Shown here in pieces: positions 36,692-45,425 of a stretch of 60,831 bases of DNA. The translations under genes and the position numbers were made by a program. The DNA lies in the NCBI GenBank assembly GCA_016191285.1, contig JACPPA010000052.1:1-60831 (forward strand), read 5' to 3'. A model generated the notes under the pieces. The model saw only the letters and a program-made list of their open reading frames with translations, searched no databases and was not told the origin of the DNA. Each line of letters begins with the position of its first letter. Within the stretch, counting starts at the first letter, position 1. The stretch is from Gammaproteobacteria bacterium (GTDB lineage: Bacteria; Pseudomonadota; Gammaproteobacteria; Ga0077536).

Positions 36692-36941
36692 CCCCACGCA
36701 ACGACACAACACAAAGCCGACCGCTGCCGCGCTCAACAAGCCCCAATTAGTCCTTGGACTGAATGCCGCAGTCGCGGCACTCAAGCGCGCAATCATTCGC
36801 GATGACGAAACTGCCCTGGCCGAGCTAGCCACGCTGCGCGAAGCTTTCGATGGACTATATGGCCCGCAAACCAAAGACCCGGTCGCGGCCTTTCGCGACC
36901 TGGTCGAGATCGTCGCACTCTTACTGGAGCGACAGCTATGA
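36673..36941 (+). CDS. small Ala/Leu-rich protein without a standard start codon
   Basis: An open frame of about 88 codons ends TGA at 36939-36941, interlaced with the ATG of the DUF1376 gene (ATGA). It reads ...LVLGLNAAVAALKRAIIRDD, then ETALAELATLREAFDGLYG, and ends in LLLERQL, a plausible helical protein. No ATG, GTG or TTG lies in a suitable position; CTG at 36759 or an ATC near 36673 would be needed, or the 5' end has suffered a frameshift. The coupling supports translation. Confidence 0.4.
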
Positions 36942-37444
36942 GCCGCTCGACGCTACCTTGGTACAAGCATTGTCCCATTGACCACCTGGTCGACACTGCC
37001 GATTTAACGGCGGAAGAAGACGGCGCTCTGCTGCGTATGCGCGGTTGGTCGTGGATCAACGGTCCTCTACCGGAAGCGCCAACCGAAGTCGCGAAACTCA
37101 TTAGGACCCCGCGGAAAGTCGCTCTGGTGTCCGGCTTGCTCCAGAGATTCTTCACGCAAACGAACGCTGGGTACATCGACGAAAAATTGGAAGCTCAACG
37201 TCAACACGCGGAGACCAAGCGCGCGAAACTCGTCACTGCTGGGACAGCCGGCGCGGCTTCCAGGTGGTCAGATGGCAACATGGCAAATGCCACAGCAGAT
37301 GCTATGCCAAATGCTATAGCCACGCCAAAGCAAAAGCTTCTATACGCGCGATCTGATCTCTCCATAGGGGGAATTAGTACTGATCTAATAGATAGCACTG
37401 AGGAAGAGATCAGGAAGCTTAGACCAGTAGGGGGTGCGGCATGA
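36938..37444 (+). CDS. DUF1376 (YdaU-like) phage-type protein
   Basis: A 168-aa protein whose N-terminus (LPWYKHCPIDHLVDTADLTAEEDGALLRMRGWSW) is the DUF1376 signature of proteins near phage replication genes such as YdaU. A winged-helix fold is likely, with a disordered C-terminal tail. It is coupled to both neighbours (ATGA at each end), indicating one operon with the small upstream frame and the primase. Confidence 0.7.
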   Translation: MSRSTLPWYKHCPIDHLVDTADLTAEEDGALLRMRGWSWINGPLPEAPTEVAKLIRTPRKVALVSGLLQRFFTQTNAGYIDEKLEAQRQHAETKRAKLVTAGTAGAASRWSDGNMANATADAMPNAIATPKQKLLYARSDLSIGGISTDLIDSTEEEIRKLRPVGGAA

Positions 37445-38180
37445 ACTGGCTGCACGAACTCCTTGGCGAAATGGCGGCCCACGGCTTGGCACCGGCGGAT
37501 GGTCTCAGCACGGACGGCCGCATTCACAGGCTCCGGGTAGAGGGCGATAAGCCTGGAAAGAAAAGCGGATGGTATCGAATCTTTGCCGATGATCATCCGG
37601 CCTGCGTGTTCGGCAACTGGAAGACCGGCGAGCGTTTCACCTGGCGAGCAACAGGGCGCAGCCAACAGCGCGACGATTGGCAACGACAGCGCGAGCACAT
37701 CGCAGTCGAGCAACAGCGACGCCACGCCGAAGAAACTAAAACACACGCAGGCGGCGCGGGGCGTGCCCGCCGAATTTGGGATCAGGCACTCGATCCAGAT
37801 CCGCGCCACCGCTATCTACGCGGCAAGGCGGTCGGCGCTTACGGCATTCGTCAGCATCAGGATGCGCTCGTTGTTCCCCTGAAGGACATCACCGGCAAGC
37901 TGCAGAGTCTGCAATTCATCGCCGCTGATGGACAAAAACGGTTTCTACGTGGTGGCCGAGTTAAGGGCCTGTTTCACGTCATCGGTAGGCGCACGCCGCG
38001 CGTGTGGCTGGCTGAAGGGTATGCCACGGCAGTGAGCCTAGCCTGCACGAAGACCGGTGCGAGTGCGTCGTCGTCGCTCTCACCTGGACTAACCTGCTCG
38101 CCGTCGCCGAAAGCATTCTGACGACCTGGCGGCCACAAGCGGTAACGCTCATGGCTGACGACGATTGGCAACATGATTGA
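37441..38180 (+). pseudogene. Toprim-type primase, frameshifted and truncated
   Basis: The first frame (37441 to a stop at 38121) encodes a phage/plasmid primase: GWYRIFADDHPACVFGNWKTGE, RYLRGKAVGAYGIRQHQDAL and the start of the Toprim domain, WLAEGYATAVSL. The Toprim sequence then continues in another frame as CVVVALTWTNLLAVAESIL and ends in LMADDDWQHD, stopping at 38180. Losing about one base near 38062-38064 explains this. The protein also ends at the Toprim DxD, so the C-terminal part is missing. Unlikely to be active. Confidence 0.75.
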
Positions 38181-39735
38181 ACTGCGTCCCCATCAAGACC
38201 ATGGCGTTGAGTTGCTGCGCGACAGCTTCCGAGCGGGACACCGTCGGCAAATTCTTGTGATGCCGACGGGCGCGGGGAAGACGATCACGGCGGCCAGTGT
38301 CGCATCATCCGCGAAGGCTAAAGGGAACCTGACGCTCTTCATCGTCGACCGGATCGAACTCGCGGCGCAGGCTGCGGAGACGATGGAAAGCCTCGGCCTT
38401 ACCGTTTCAATCCTGCAGGACGAAAACACCAAGATTGTGGCGGGTCACGACGTAGTGGTCGCGTCGATTCAAACGCTCGTTCGGCGCCGACTACCGGACG
38501 CGCGATTAATCATTATCGACGAAGCCCACGTCCTACATCAGGCGCACATCAAGCTTCTGGAGCGGTGGGACGCGCTGCCGGTTATTGGATTAAGCGCAAC
38601 ACCATTCTCGCGCGGCCTCGGGAAGTGGTTTACCAACCTCGTGATCCCCACCACGATTCGCGATCTCACCCGTGATGGACTGTTAGCGCCGGTCGTGGCG
38701 TACGGCCCGAACAAACCGGACTTAGACGGCATCGAGACTCGTGCGGGCGACTTCGCCGTCGGACAATTGTCTGCACGCATGCAGTCGACCATCCATGCTG
38801 ATCTTGTGTCGACGTGGCAACGCCTGGGCAAAAACCGGCAGACGCTGGCTTTTGCTTGTGACATTCCACACGCCAAACACATCGCTGCGAGTTTCAACGA
38901 CGCTGGGATCTCGGCGAGTAGCGTCGACGCCTATTCGGACAGCGAAGAGCGTCGCGATACGATCAAACGATTCAAAGCCGGCGAGCTCAAAGTGCTGGCG
39001 TCGGTGGCTTGTCTTTCTCTCGGTTTCGATGCGCCAATCGCGGGGTGCGCGATCTTGGCAAGGCCAACGAAAAGCCTAACGTTTCACCTTCAAACCATTG
39101 GCCGGGTGCTGCGGCCTTACTCTGGTAAGGCCGACGCGATCATTCTCGATCACAGCGGCAACATTGAGCGGCACGGACTTCCCGAAGACATCGCCATTGG
39201 TACCTTGGACACCGGCACGAAAACGTGGGGCACCAACGCACATCAAACACCACTCCCGAAGCCGTGTCCGAAGTGCGCGTTTATGAAGCCGCCGAGTACG
39301 CACAAGTGTCCGTCATGCGGTTTCGCACCGGAACGGCAAAGCACGGTTCAACACAGCGACGGTGAGCTGGTCGCGCTGACATTCGACGCCCTGGCGAAAA
39401 GTAACCGGCGTTTGTATCAAGAGTTGCTCGGCGCCGCGCTGCACTTTGGCAAGAAACCCGGGTGGGCATTTTTCCTGTATCAGGCTAAAACCAAAGAAAA
39501 ACCCGCATGGGGCTGGAATCATGAAACTACTCGTCGCTCTGCTGATAGCTTGCCTTTCCCTCACCGTAGAAGCGCGCAGCCTATCCGGCAGCCACGTCCG
39601 CATGCATCATTTGAGGCCTTCAAGCTGTTACGCCTGCAACCATCGCAGCGCGGAGGCGAAGGAAGCGTTCAAGCGATCAAATCCCTGCTCCTCGACCGCC
39701 AAGGGTTCAGGCGCTTGTCCGGGATACGTAATTGA
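38173..39735 (+). CDS. DEAD/DEAH-box helicase of the integrated element
   Basis: Superfamily 2 helicase, 520 codons. Walker A is PTGAGKT (residues 31-37), the box II motif IIIDEAHVL, motif III SATPFSRG and motif VI QTIGRVLRP. A zinc ribbon follows (CPKC and CPSC, ~360-380). The last ~70 codons (from about 39521) overlap an HNH nuclease gene in another frame and become rich in Arg, Ser and Pro. The native end was probably near KPAWGWN and the tail is likely spurious read-through. Probably unwinds element DNA for replication. Confidence 0.8.
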   Translation: MIELRPHQDHGVELLRDSFRAGHRRQILVMPTGAGKTITAASVASSAKAKGNLTLFIVDRIELAAQAAETMESLGLTVSILQDENTKIVAGHDVVVASIQTLVRRRLPDARLIIIDEAHVLHQAHIKLLERWDALPVIGLSATPFSRGLGKWFTNLVIPTTIRDLTRDGLLAPVVAYGPNKPDLDGIETRAGDFAVGQLSARMQSTIHADLVSTWQRLGKNRQTLAFACDIPHAKHIAASFNDAGISASSVDAYSDSEERRDTIKRFKAGELKVLASVACLSLGFDAPIAGCAILARPTKSLTFHLQTIGRVLRPYSGKADAIILDHSGNIERHGLPEDIAIGTLDTGTKTWGTNAHQTPLPKPCPKCAFMKPPSTHKCPSCGFAPERQSTVQHSDGELVALTFDALAKSNRRLYQELLGAALHFGKKPGWAFFLYQAKTKEKPAWGWNHETTRRSADSLPFPHRRSAQPIRQPRPHASFEAFKLLRLQPSQRGGEGSVQAIKSLLLDRQGFRRLSGIRN

Positions 39736-39832
39736 TCACGTACAAGCGTTGAAACACGGCGGCGCTGATCGCCCGGGCAACATGCAGTGGCAAACTACCA
39801 CCGCGGCGAGGGTGAAAGATAAAGTTGAATGA
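39521..39832 (+). CDS. secreted-type HNH endonuclease
   Basis: A 103-aa protein with a signal-like N-terminus (MKLLVALLIACLSLTVEA). An HNH domain follows: FKRSNPCSSTAKGSGACPGYVIDHVQALKHGGADRPGNMQW, given here as its span, with the IDH and GNMQW elements forming the metal site. Homologous small HNH proteins are common on phages and islands. The gene overlaps the helicase frame by 215 nt; the HNH reading has family similarity and the helicase reading there does not. Confidence 0.7.
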   Translation: MKLLVALLIACLSLTVEARSLSGSHVRMHHLRPSSCYACNHRSAEAKEAFKRSNPCSSTAKGSGACPGYVIDHVQALKHGGADRPGNMQWQTTTAARVKDKVE

Positions 39833-39940
39833 TTACGATGCCACCGCCAAACACGCCGCATCATCATTCTCGGGATTATTGATCCGTGTCGACACCGGGT
39901 AGGCGTGGAAGCCGTCCAGGACGGCTCTAATGGGGTGTGT
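39833..39940 (-). pseudogene. C-terminal fragment of an SRAP (HMCES/YedK) gene
   Basis: Read leftwards, the sequence encodes AVLDGFHAYPVSTRINNPEN followed by DDAACLAVAS and a stop. This is the conserved C-terminal DNA-binding segment of SRAP proteins. The N-terminal catalytic part is absent. The segment 39851-39925 is 69/75 identical to 41962-42036, the same part of the second, also broken, SRAP gene. Confidence 0.7.
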
Positions 39941-40138
39941 TAGTGTCCCTATTGCAAGAGTCGCCATGTAGCTGTCATCGCCGCATCCTTTGCAAGGAAC
40001 TGCTGACGCGTCTGGTGGTTTGCTGGACCCTGTTTAGTGGGGTAGCCGTTAGGAAGCGCCGGGGACCCCGCCACGCACGCTCTGCTTATAAGCGGGGAGC
40101 TTAGTGACAGTGACTGATTAAAGCGGAGCAAGTAATCC
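39941..40138. other. leader region of the DUF262 gene
   Basis: About 200 bp between the SRAP scrap and the DUF262 start codon. It contains short palindromic GC runs (for example near 40058-40070) but no recognised promoter or gene. Confidence 0.3.
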
Positions 40139-41935
40139 ATGTCCACACAACGCTATTCCGTCACGCCGCACCCCATCGAAACGCTCCTAACATGGGTCAA
40201 GTCGGGTGAGATCGCTATTCCGGAGATTCAGCGACCGTTCGTGTGGGAAGCCATTAAGGTCCGAAATCTGCTCGACTCGCTCTATCAGGGTTATCCAGTC
40301 GGCTATTTGATCGCCTGGCGTAATCCGACAGTGAAATTGAAGGACGGATCTTCGTCCGCGGGCAAGCGGATCCTCATCGACGGACAGCAGAGGGTCACGG
40401 CCCTAATGGCCGCGCTACTCGGGCGTGAAGTCCTCACGAAGGATTACGAGACGTTGCGCATTCGGATTGCATTTCATCCGCAGGAAGAGCGCTTCGAGGT
40501 ATCCAATCCCGCCATTCGGAAGGACGTGGCGTGGATCGAGGATGTCGCTGAGGTTTTCGCCCCCGACGCGAGCGTGACAGAACTGACGGACGCCTACTGC
40601 GAAAAGAATCCCGCTTCAGAACGCAGAGTCGTCTCCCGCGTGCTTGAGAGGCTGCGCAAGATCATCAACAACCACGTGGGAATCATTGAACTAGCGGACG
40701 ACCTCGATATGGGGACGGTTACTGAGATTTTTATCCGTGTGAACTCAGCGGGGACGGAACTCTCGCAGGCGGACTTTGCGATGTCGAAGATCTCGGTTAA
40801 CGAGACTTACGGCGGCAACTTACTGCGCAAGACCATCGACTACTTCTGCCACCTCTCTGTCGCGCCGGAGTTTCTATCCAAGATCGAGAAGACCGACAAA
40901 GCGTTTGCTGCCTCCGAGTTCCTACCAGCGATGCGATGGCTCAAGGATGTCAATGACGACATCTACGATCCCACTTACACAGACATGTTGCGCGTGGCGT
41001 TCACTTCGGAGTTCCGGCGCGGAAAGTTGCAGGATTTAGTCGCATTGGTCTCGGGTCGTAACTTTGAGACGAAGCAGTATGAAGAAGCCGTTGCCGAAGA
41101 GTCCTTCGCTCGTCTGAAGAAGGGCGTGCTGGCCTTCATCAATAAGACCCATTTTGAGCGTATCACGATGATCCTGCGGTCCGCGGGTTTCGTGACGAGT
41201 GGACTAATTGGCGGTCGAAATGCGGTTAACTTCGCATACATTTTATACCTCCGCGGTCGAGCAGAGAGCATGCCGCCAGCCGATCTGGAGCGACTTGTGC
41301 GGCGGTGGTATGCAATGTCTATCCTGCGTGGGCGATATACTGGGAGTCCCGAAACCGCCTTCGACTTCGATATCCGCCAAGTTGAAACGCGTGGGCTCGC
41401 GGCCTACGCTGAGTCGGTGCTTGAGAACGAATTGCCTGAAAGTTTCTGGATCGGGATGTTGCCGCAACTCATGGACACGTCATCTGGCCAAAGCCCGTAC
41501 TTCCTCGCTTACCAAGCGGCACAGGTGAAACTCGGCGATAAGGGGTTTCTTTCGCGTGACATTACTGCACAGGACCTACTGTTGAACCGCAGCGATCTGC
41601 ATCACGTATACCCGAAGAAGCACCTGAAGATGCAAGGACTCTCACGCGGCCGCTACAACCAGGTCGCCAACTTCGTGCTGGCGCAGAGCGAGATCAATAT
41701 CGCGATCGGCGATAAGGCCCCCGAGAAGTACTTTGGCGAGCTGGCTGAACAGTGTGCAGGCGGCAAAAAAAGGTACGGTGGCATCACAGATCTCGCCGAC
41801 CTGAAGGCAAATTTGTGCATACACTGCCTGCCGGTGTCGCTACTCGAAGGCAATATCCCAGGCTACGACGACTTCCTCGAAGAGCGCCGACGTCTGATGG
41901 CGCTCAAGATCAAGCACTGGTTCGACCAGCTGTGA
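40139..41935 (+). CDS. DUF262 / HNH protein, GmrSD-like restriction factor
   Basis: A 598-aa protein. The N-terminal DUF262 domain has [11 protein letters not shown] and the ParB/sulfiredoxin-type loop DGQQR at residues 81-85; [18 protein letters not shown] follows. The C-terminus carries a His-Asn-type nuclease motif ([12 protein letters not shown]488/H489, with [26 protein letters not shown] downstream), reminiscent of DUF1524. DUF262-DUF1524 fusions include the type IV enzyme GmrSD, which uses NTP and cuts glucosylated DNA. Likely anti-phage cargo; the specific target is unknown. Confidence 0.8.
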   Translation: MSTQRYSVTPHPIETLLTWVKSGEIAIPEIQRPFVWEAIKVRNLLDSLYQGYPVGYLIAWRNPTVKLKDGSSSAGKRILIDGQQRVTALMAALLGREVLTKDYETLRIRIAFHPQEERFEVSNPAIRKDVAWIEDVAEVFAPDASVTELTDAYCEKNPASERRVVSRVLERLRKIINNHVGIIELADDLDMGTVTEIFIRVNSAGTELSQADFAMSKISVNETYGGNLLRKTIDYFCHLSVAPEFLSKIEKTDKAFAASEFLPAMRWLKDVNDDIYDPTYTDMLRVAFTSEFRRGKLQDLVALVSGRNFETKQYEEAVAEESFARLKKGVLAFINKTHFERITMILRSAGFVTSGLIGGRNAVNFAYILYLRGRAESMPPADLERLVRRWYAMSILRGRYTGSPETAFDFDIRQVETRGLAAYAESVLENELPESFWIGMLPQLMDTSSGQSPYFLAYQAAQVKLGDKGFLSRDITAQDLLLNRSDLHHVYPKKHLKMQGLSRGRYNQVANFVLAQSEINIAIGDKAPEKYFGELAEQCAGGKKRYGGITDLADLKANLCIHCLPVSLLEGNIPGYDDFLEERRRLMALKIKHWFDQL

Positions 41936-41939
41936 TGAT

Positions 41940-42642
41940 CGCGGACCTCAAAAGGAGTCAGACACGCCGCATCATCGTTCTTGGGATTCTTGATCCGCGT
42001 CGACACCGGGCAAGCGTGGAAGCCGTCCAGGACGGCCGTGGTTAGGACTTCGTTCGCGGCTGCGTATCCGCGTCACCCTACGATCAAGCCAAGCACTGTA
42101 CGCGCCCTGCGGCAATATCACGGGCATGCGGTCATGGACCTCGGCCAGCGCAGGCGATGCGTCTCGCGTCAGGATCGTGAACGTCTCTAACGGCTCCGCA
42201 TCGGGCGTTCCCTTGTCGTACCACGATGCCCACAGGCCCGCGAAGAAAAACAGCGCGATTTCACCGTCAGCCGTTATCCGGTGTATGAACGTCGGCACCT
42301 TGGCCGCTGGGGTTACTTTCCATTCGTACCAGCCGTCGGCCGCTACCAGACAGCGTCGGTACTTGTACGAGTCCCGGAAGGCTGGCTTGCTGATAACGGT
42401 TTCGCTACGCGCGTTGATCATCTTCGCGCCGCCTTTCGCATCCTTCGACTAGTGCGGGACGAGGCCCACTTAAGCGGGATGAGTTCGCGCACGCGCGTAT
42501 TGGGATGTTCGCGGGCGATGAGTGCCTGCTGAGACGGTGCGATGTTGAATCGCGCCGGCAGCTTTATGTCGGAGAAGGTCAGCCCTTCGACTAAGTCGGT
42601 GAACTCTCGCGTTTCGGTTGCCCTGGTGAATCGGCCGCACAT
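41940..42642 (-). pseudogene. SRAP-domain (YedK/HMCES-like) gene with multiple lesions
   Basis: Begins MCGRFTR with the catalytic Cys2 that crosslinks abasic sites, and continues through FNIAPSQQALIA. After IPLKW the frame breaks. Restoring one G to the run near 42457 gives GLVPH, then TAG exactly where Trp is expected, then SKDAKGGAKMINARSETV. A third break near 42090 precedes VLTTAVLDGFHACPVSTR. The gene is therefore inactive. Its 3' end abuts the DUF262 gene. Confidence 0.8.
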
Positions 42643-42978
42643 CGGACGGAGTTTACGTCAGGGCTACCGAATATCCGTTACGGTGGCCACCGTAACGGAT
42701 AATGGAGCCTTTAGACAGACTATCAGGGCGAAGCTCGTAATGGCTATAATCGCGACCGAAAACTTCCGCCGCAAGCCAGCCGGTCCGCCTGCGGCAGCGT
42801 TTTCCTCGGCGGTTCAGGATCGGCCTTCCCAATGTGACTTTGCACCGGTCGACTACGACGGGTCACCCTGATGGGCGGCCTAAGGCGTCGATTCGATTGG
42901 GGTATCTTGCGGGGTATAGTACAAAATGCGGCAGCATATTTATCTTAACTATTAGATAGATAGGTTTATTTTGTGAAT
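42643..42978. other. right-end intergenic region of the integrated element
   Basis: 336 bp from the SRAP start to attR. It contains the 30-bp palindrome at 42672-42701 and an AT-rich stretch near 42935-42972 unlike its surroundings. No gene is supported. Confidence 0.5.
42672..42701. promoter_or_regulatory. 30-bp perfect palindrome upstream of the SRAP gene
   Basis: TATCCGTTACGGTGG is followed directly by its reverse complement, with no spacer. It lies 29 bp from the SRAP start codon, where an operator for a dimeric repressor would sit. No known repressor site is recognised. Confidence 0.55.
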
Positions 42979-42994
42979 CTGGCTCCCCAGCCAT
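42979..42994 (+). other. attR, right attachment site of the integrated element
   Basis: An exact copy of the last 15 bases of tRNA-Gln plus one base, CTGGCTCCCCAGCCAT, without the rest of the tRNA. The bases just before it (GAAT) also resemble the tRNA T arm with one base missing. prs begins 51 bp to the right. Confidence 0.9.
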
Positions 42995-43045
42995 AACCTT
43001 TTGAACAATGGTCGCCAGTGTGACAGGCGACCGGGATGACCCCGC

Positions 43046-44005
43046 ATGATCAGCAATCGCTCGGCGATGATGTTGTTCGCTGGCAACTCCAACCCGGCGC
43101 TGTCGCGCGCCATCGCGGCCCATTTACAGATCCCCTTGGGCAAGGCGACGGTGGGGCGCTTTAGCGATGGCGAGGTCATGGTCGAGATCGCGGAAAACGT
43201 CCGCGCGCGGGATGTGTTCGTGCTGCAATCGATCTGCCGGCCGACCAATGACATGTTGATGGAGCTGATGGTGTTGATCGACGCGCTTAGGCGCGCGTCC
43301 GCTGCCAGCATTACAGCGGTGATCCCCTATCTCGGGTACGCACGGCAAGACCGTCGTCCGCGCTCGGCGCGGGTGCCGATCACGGCCAAGGTCATTGCCA
43401 ACATGATTGCGAGCGTAGGCACCCATCGCGTGCTGACGGTGGATTTGCATGCCGACCAGATCCAAGGGTTCTTCGACATGCCGATGGATAACGTGTACGC
43501 CTCGCCGGTGCTGCTCGGCGATATTTGGAAACACGAATATCCGAATTTAATGGTGGTGTCGCCGGATGTCGGCGGCGTGGTGCGCGCCCGCGCGGTGGCG
43601 CGCCGCTTGGATAATGCGGGCTTGGCGATTATCGATAAACGCCGGCCACGCGCCAACGAAGCCGAAGTCATGAATATTATCGGCGATGTCGCCGACCGCA
43701 CCTGCGTGCTGGTCGATGACATGGTCGATACCGCCGGCACGCTGTGTCAGGCGGCGAAGGCGTTGAAGACGCACGGCGCCCGCGCGGTGGTCGCCTACTG
43801 CACGCACCCCGTGCTGTCCGACAACGCGCTCGCCAATATCGACGGCTCAGTGCTCGATGAACTGGTCGTCACGGACACGATACCGTTATCGGACGAAGCC
43901 GCGGTCAATCCGCGCATTCGTCAGCTCTCGGTCGCCGACCTGTTGGGCGAAAGTATCAATCGCATGAGTTCCGGGCAGTCGCTCAGTTCCATGTTCATCG
44001 ATTGA
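43046..44005 (+). CDS. prs: ribose-phosphate pyrophosphokinase
   Basis: Makes PRPP from ribose-5-phosphate and ATP. The family opening [18 protein letters not shown] is followed by [13 protein letters not shown], the catalytic loop region [18 protein letters not shown], and the PRPP-binding motif [12 protein letters not shown]. Starts at 43046, 43067 and 43070 are possible; homologues usually begin only a few residues before LFAGN. It normally follows tRNA-Gln directly. Confidence 0.94.
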   Translation: MISNRSAMMLFAGNSNPALSRAIAAHLQIPLGKATVGRFSDGEVMVEIAENVRARDVFVLQSICRPTNDMLMELMVLIDALRRASAASITAVIPYLGYARQDRRPRSARVPITAKVIANMIASVGTHRVLTVDLHADQIQGFFDMPMDNVYASPVLLGDIWKHEYPNLMVVSPDVGGVVRARAVARRLDNAGLAIIDKRRPRANEAEVMNIIGDVADRTCVLVDDMVDTAGTLCQAAKALKTHGARAVVAYCTHPVLSDNALANIDGSVLDELVVTDTIPLSDEAAVNPRIRQLSVADLLGESINRMSSGQSLSSMFID

Positions 44006-44079
44006 AGCAGTCGTTCTCACAACTCTGGTCGCGGGGTTGGCGAGCTGGCTGTTCTTGGGAAAAAGAGAGGAGAACTTAA

Positions 44080-44772
44080 ATGTTGAACAAATTTGAAATT
44101 AACGCCGAGCCGCGGTCGGTTAAGGGCAAAGGTGCGAGCCGCCGCCTCCGTCTTGCGGGCAAGATCCCGGCGATTCTATACGGCGCTGAAAAGACGCCAA
44201 CAAGCATTCAGCTGAATCACACCGAAATGCTGTTGCGCACCGAGAATGAAGCGTTTTACTCGCACATTCTGACGTTGAAGTTGGCCGGCACCGAGGAGAA
44301 GGTGGTGGTTAAAGACATGCAACGCCATCCGTTCCGACAACTCATCATGCACATGGATTTCTTGCGCATTAATGAGGCGGAAGAACTGACCTTGCGCGTG
44401 CCGCTGCATTTCATCAACGCCGAGAGCTGTGTGGGCGTGAAAGTGGGTGGTGGGGTCATTAGCCACCATATCAGCGATCTCGAAATCATGTGTCTGCCAA
44501 AAGATCTACCGGAATTCATCGCGGTGGACCTCGCGGAATTGGCCTTGGGCCACACGCTCCATCTGGCGGATCTCAAATTGCCGACTGGTGTGCGTATCGC
44601 GAGCCTGGTGCATGGTGGCGATCCCTCGTTGCCGGTGGTCTCGGTGCACGCCCCGCGTGCCGCCGACGAAACACCGACCGCTGAAGTGGGTGGCGCGCCA
44701 ACCGCCGCCGCGCCTGCCGCGCCGGTGGCCGCCGCCAAACCGGCTGCGGCCAAGCCAGCCGCCAAGAAGTAG
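44080..44772 (+). CDS. rplY: 50S ribosomal protein L25 / general stress protein Ctc
   Basis: A 230-aa long-form L25: an N-terminal 5S-rRNA-binding domain (residues ~5-92, with KGASRRLRLAGKIPAILYG) and a C-terminal TL5/CTC domain. An Ala/Pro/Lys tail follows. GAGGAG lies 8 nt before the ATG. A terminator hairpin follows the stop. Confidence 0.94.
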   Translation: MLNKFEINAEPRSVKGKGASRRLRLAGKIPAILYGAEKTPTSIQLNHTEMLLRTENEAFYSHILTLKLAGTEEKVVVKDMQRHPFRQLIMHMDFLRINEAEELTLRVPLHFINAESCVGVKVGGGVISHHISDLEIMCLPKDLPEFIAVDLAELALGHTLHLADLKLPTGVRIASLVHGGDPSLPVVSVHAPRAADETPTAEVGGAPTAAAPAAPVAAAKPAAAKPAAKK

Positions 44773-44782
44773 TCACAGAGAG

Positions 44783-44819
44783 CGCCCGGGCCGCGTTGCG
44801 GCGTCGGGCGTTGCTTTTT
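44783..44819 (+). terminator. Rho-independent terminator between rplY and pth
   Basis: CGCCCG and CGGGCG enclose an inner CCGC/GCGG stem with a GTT loop. TTGCTTTTT follows, ending one base before the pth ATG. It would attenuate or separate pth transcription. Confidence 0.75.
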
Positions 44820-44820
44820 A

Positions 44821-45417
44821 ATGCAGCTCATCGTTGGCCTCGGCAACCCCGGCGCGGAGTACGCGCGTACGCGGCATAACGCGGGCTTTTTGCTGGTCGA
44901 CGCCGTGGCCGCAGCACAGCGCCGCGCCTTCAAGGCCGATCGCCGCTTTCAATGCGAAGTCGCCACCATCGAGCTAGACGGCCGGCCGCTAACGTTGTTG
45001 AAACCACTTACCTTCATGAATCTGAGCGGCGCCAGCGTTGCGGGCTTTGCCAACTACTTTAAGGTGCCGGTCGTGTCGATCCTGGTGGTGCACGATGAAC
45101 TCGATCTACCGCCAGGCGCGGTGCGGATGAAACACGGCGGCGGGCATGGTGGACATAATGGTTTGCGCGACATCACGGCGCAGATCGGAACCGAGTTTTG
45201 GCGCTTGCGGATCGGCATTGGGCACCCAGGTGTCGGCCATGACGTGGTGAATTACGTGCTCGGGATCCCGAGCGCCGCCGACCGCGAGTTGATCTCGGAA
45301 GCGGTGGCGCGGGGGATCGAAGTCCTGCCCGAAATCGTCGCTGGTAAAGCGCCACTGGTGATGAATCGTCTCAATCGGCGCGCGCGCGAACCGCGACCCA
45401 CGTCGCCCGAAAAATAG
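44821..45417 (+). CDS. pth: peptidyl-tRNA hydrolase
   Basis: Recycles peptidyl-tRNA dropped from ribosomes. [18 protein letters not shown] contains the catalytic His, [11 protein letters not shown] and [25 protein letters not shown] are the substrate-binding blocks. 198 aa is normal length. The only sequence between rplY and its ATG is the terminator, so it has essentially no ribosome-binding site of its own outside the hairpin region. Confidence 0.95.
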   Translation: MQLIVGLGNPGAEYARTRHNAGFLLVDAVAAAQRRAFKADRRFQCEVATIELDGRPLTLLKPLTFMNLSGASVAGFANYFKVPVVSILVVHDELDLPPGAVRMKHGGGHGGHNGLRDITAQIGTEFWRLRIGIGHPGVGHDVVNYVLGIPSAADRELISEAVARGIEVLPEIVAGKAPLVMNRLNRRAREPRPTSPEK

Positions 45418-45425
45418 AGGTCAGC

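Larger units (their letters stand above)
33526..42994 (+). mobile_element. integrated element at tRNA-Gln (~9.45 kb)
   Basis: Bounded by the 16-bp direct repeat of the tRNA-Gln 3' end. A P4-type integrase lies just inside the left end. The genes flanking it outside, ispE-tRNA on the left and prs on the right, are normally adjacent. Cargo: a DUF4258/HTH toxin-antitoxin pair, a DUF1376 protein, a broken primase, a helicase, an HNH nuclease, a DUF262/HNH protein and two decayed SRAP genes. No capsid, tail or conjugation genes are seen, so it is a satellite-like or degenerate integrative element. Confidence 0.9.

Noticed and set aside
39949-40146. 65-codon minus-strand frame upstream of the DUF262 gene
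   Set aside because: No ribosome-binding site, no homologue pattern, and it begins inside the DUF262 start region.
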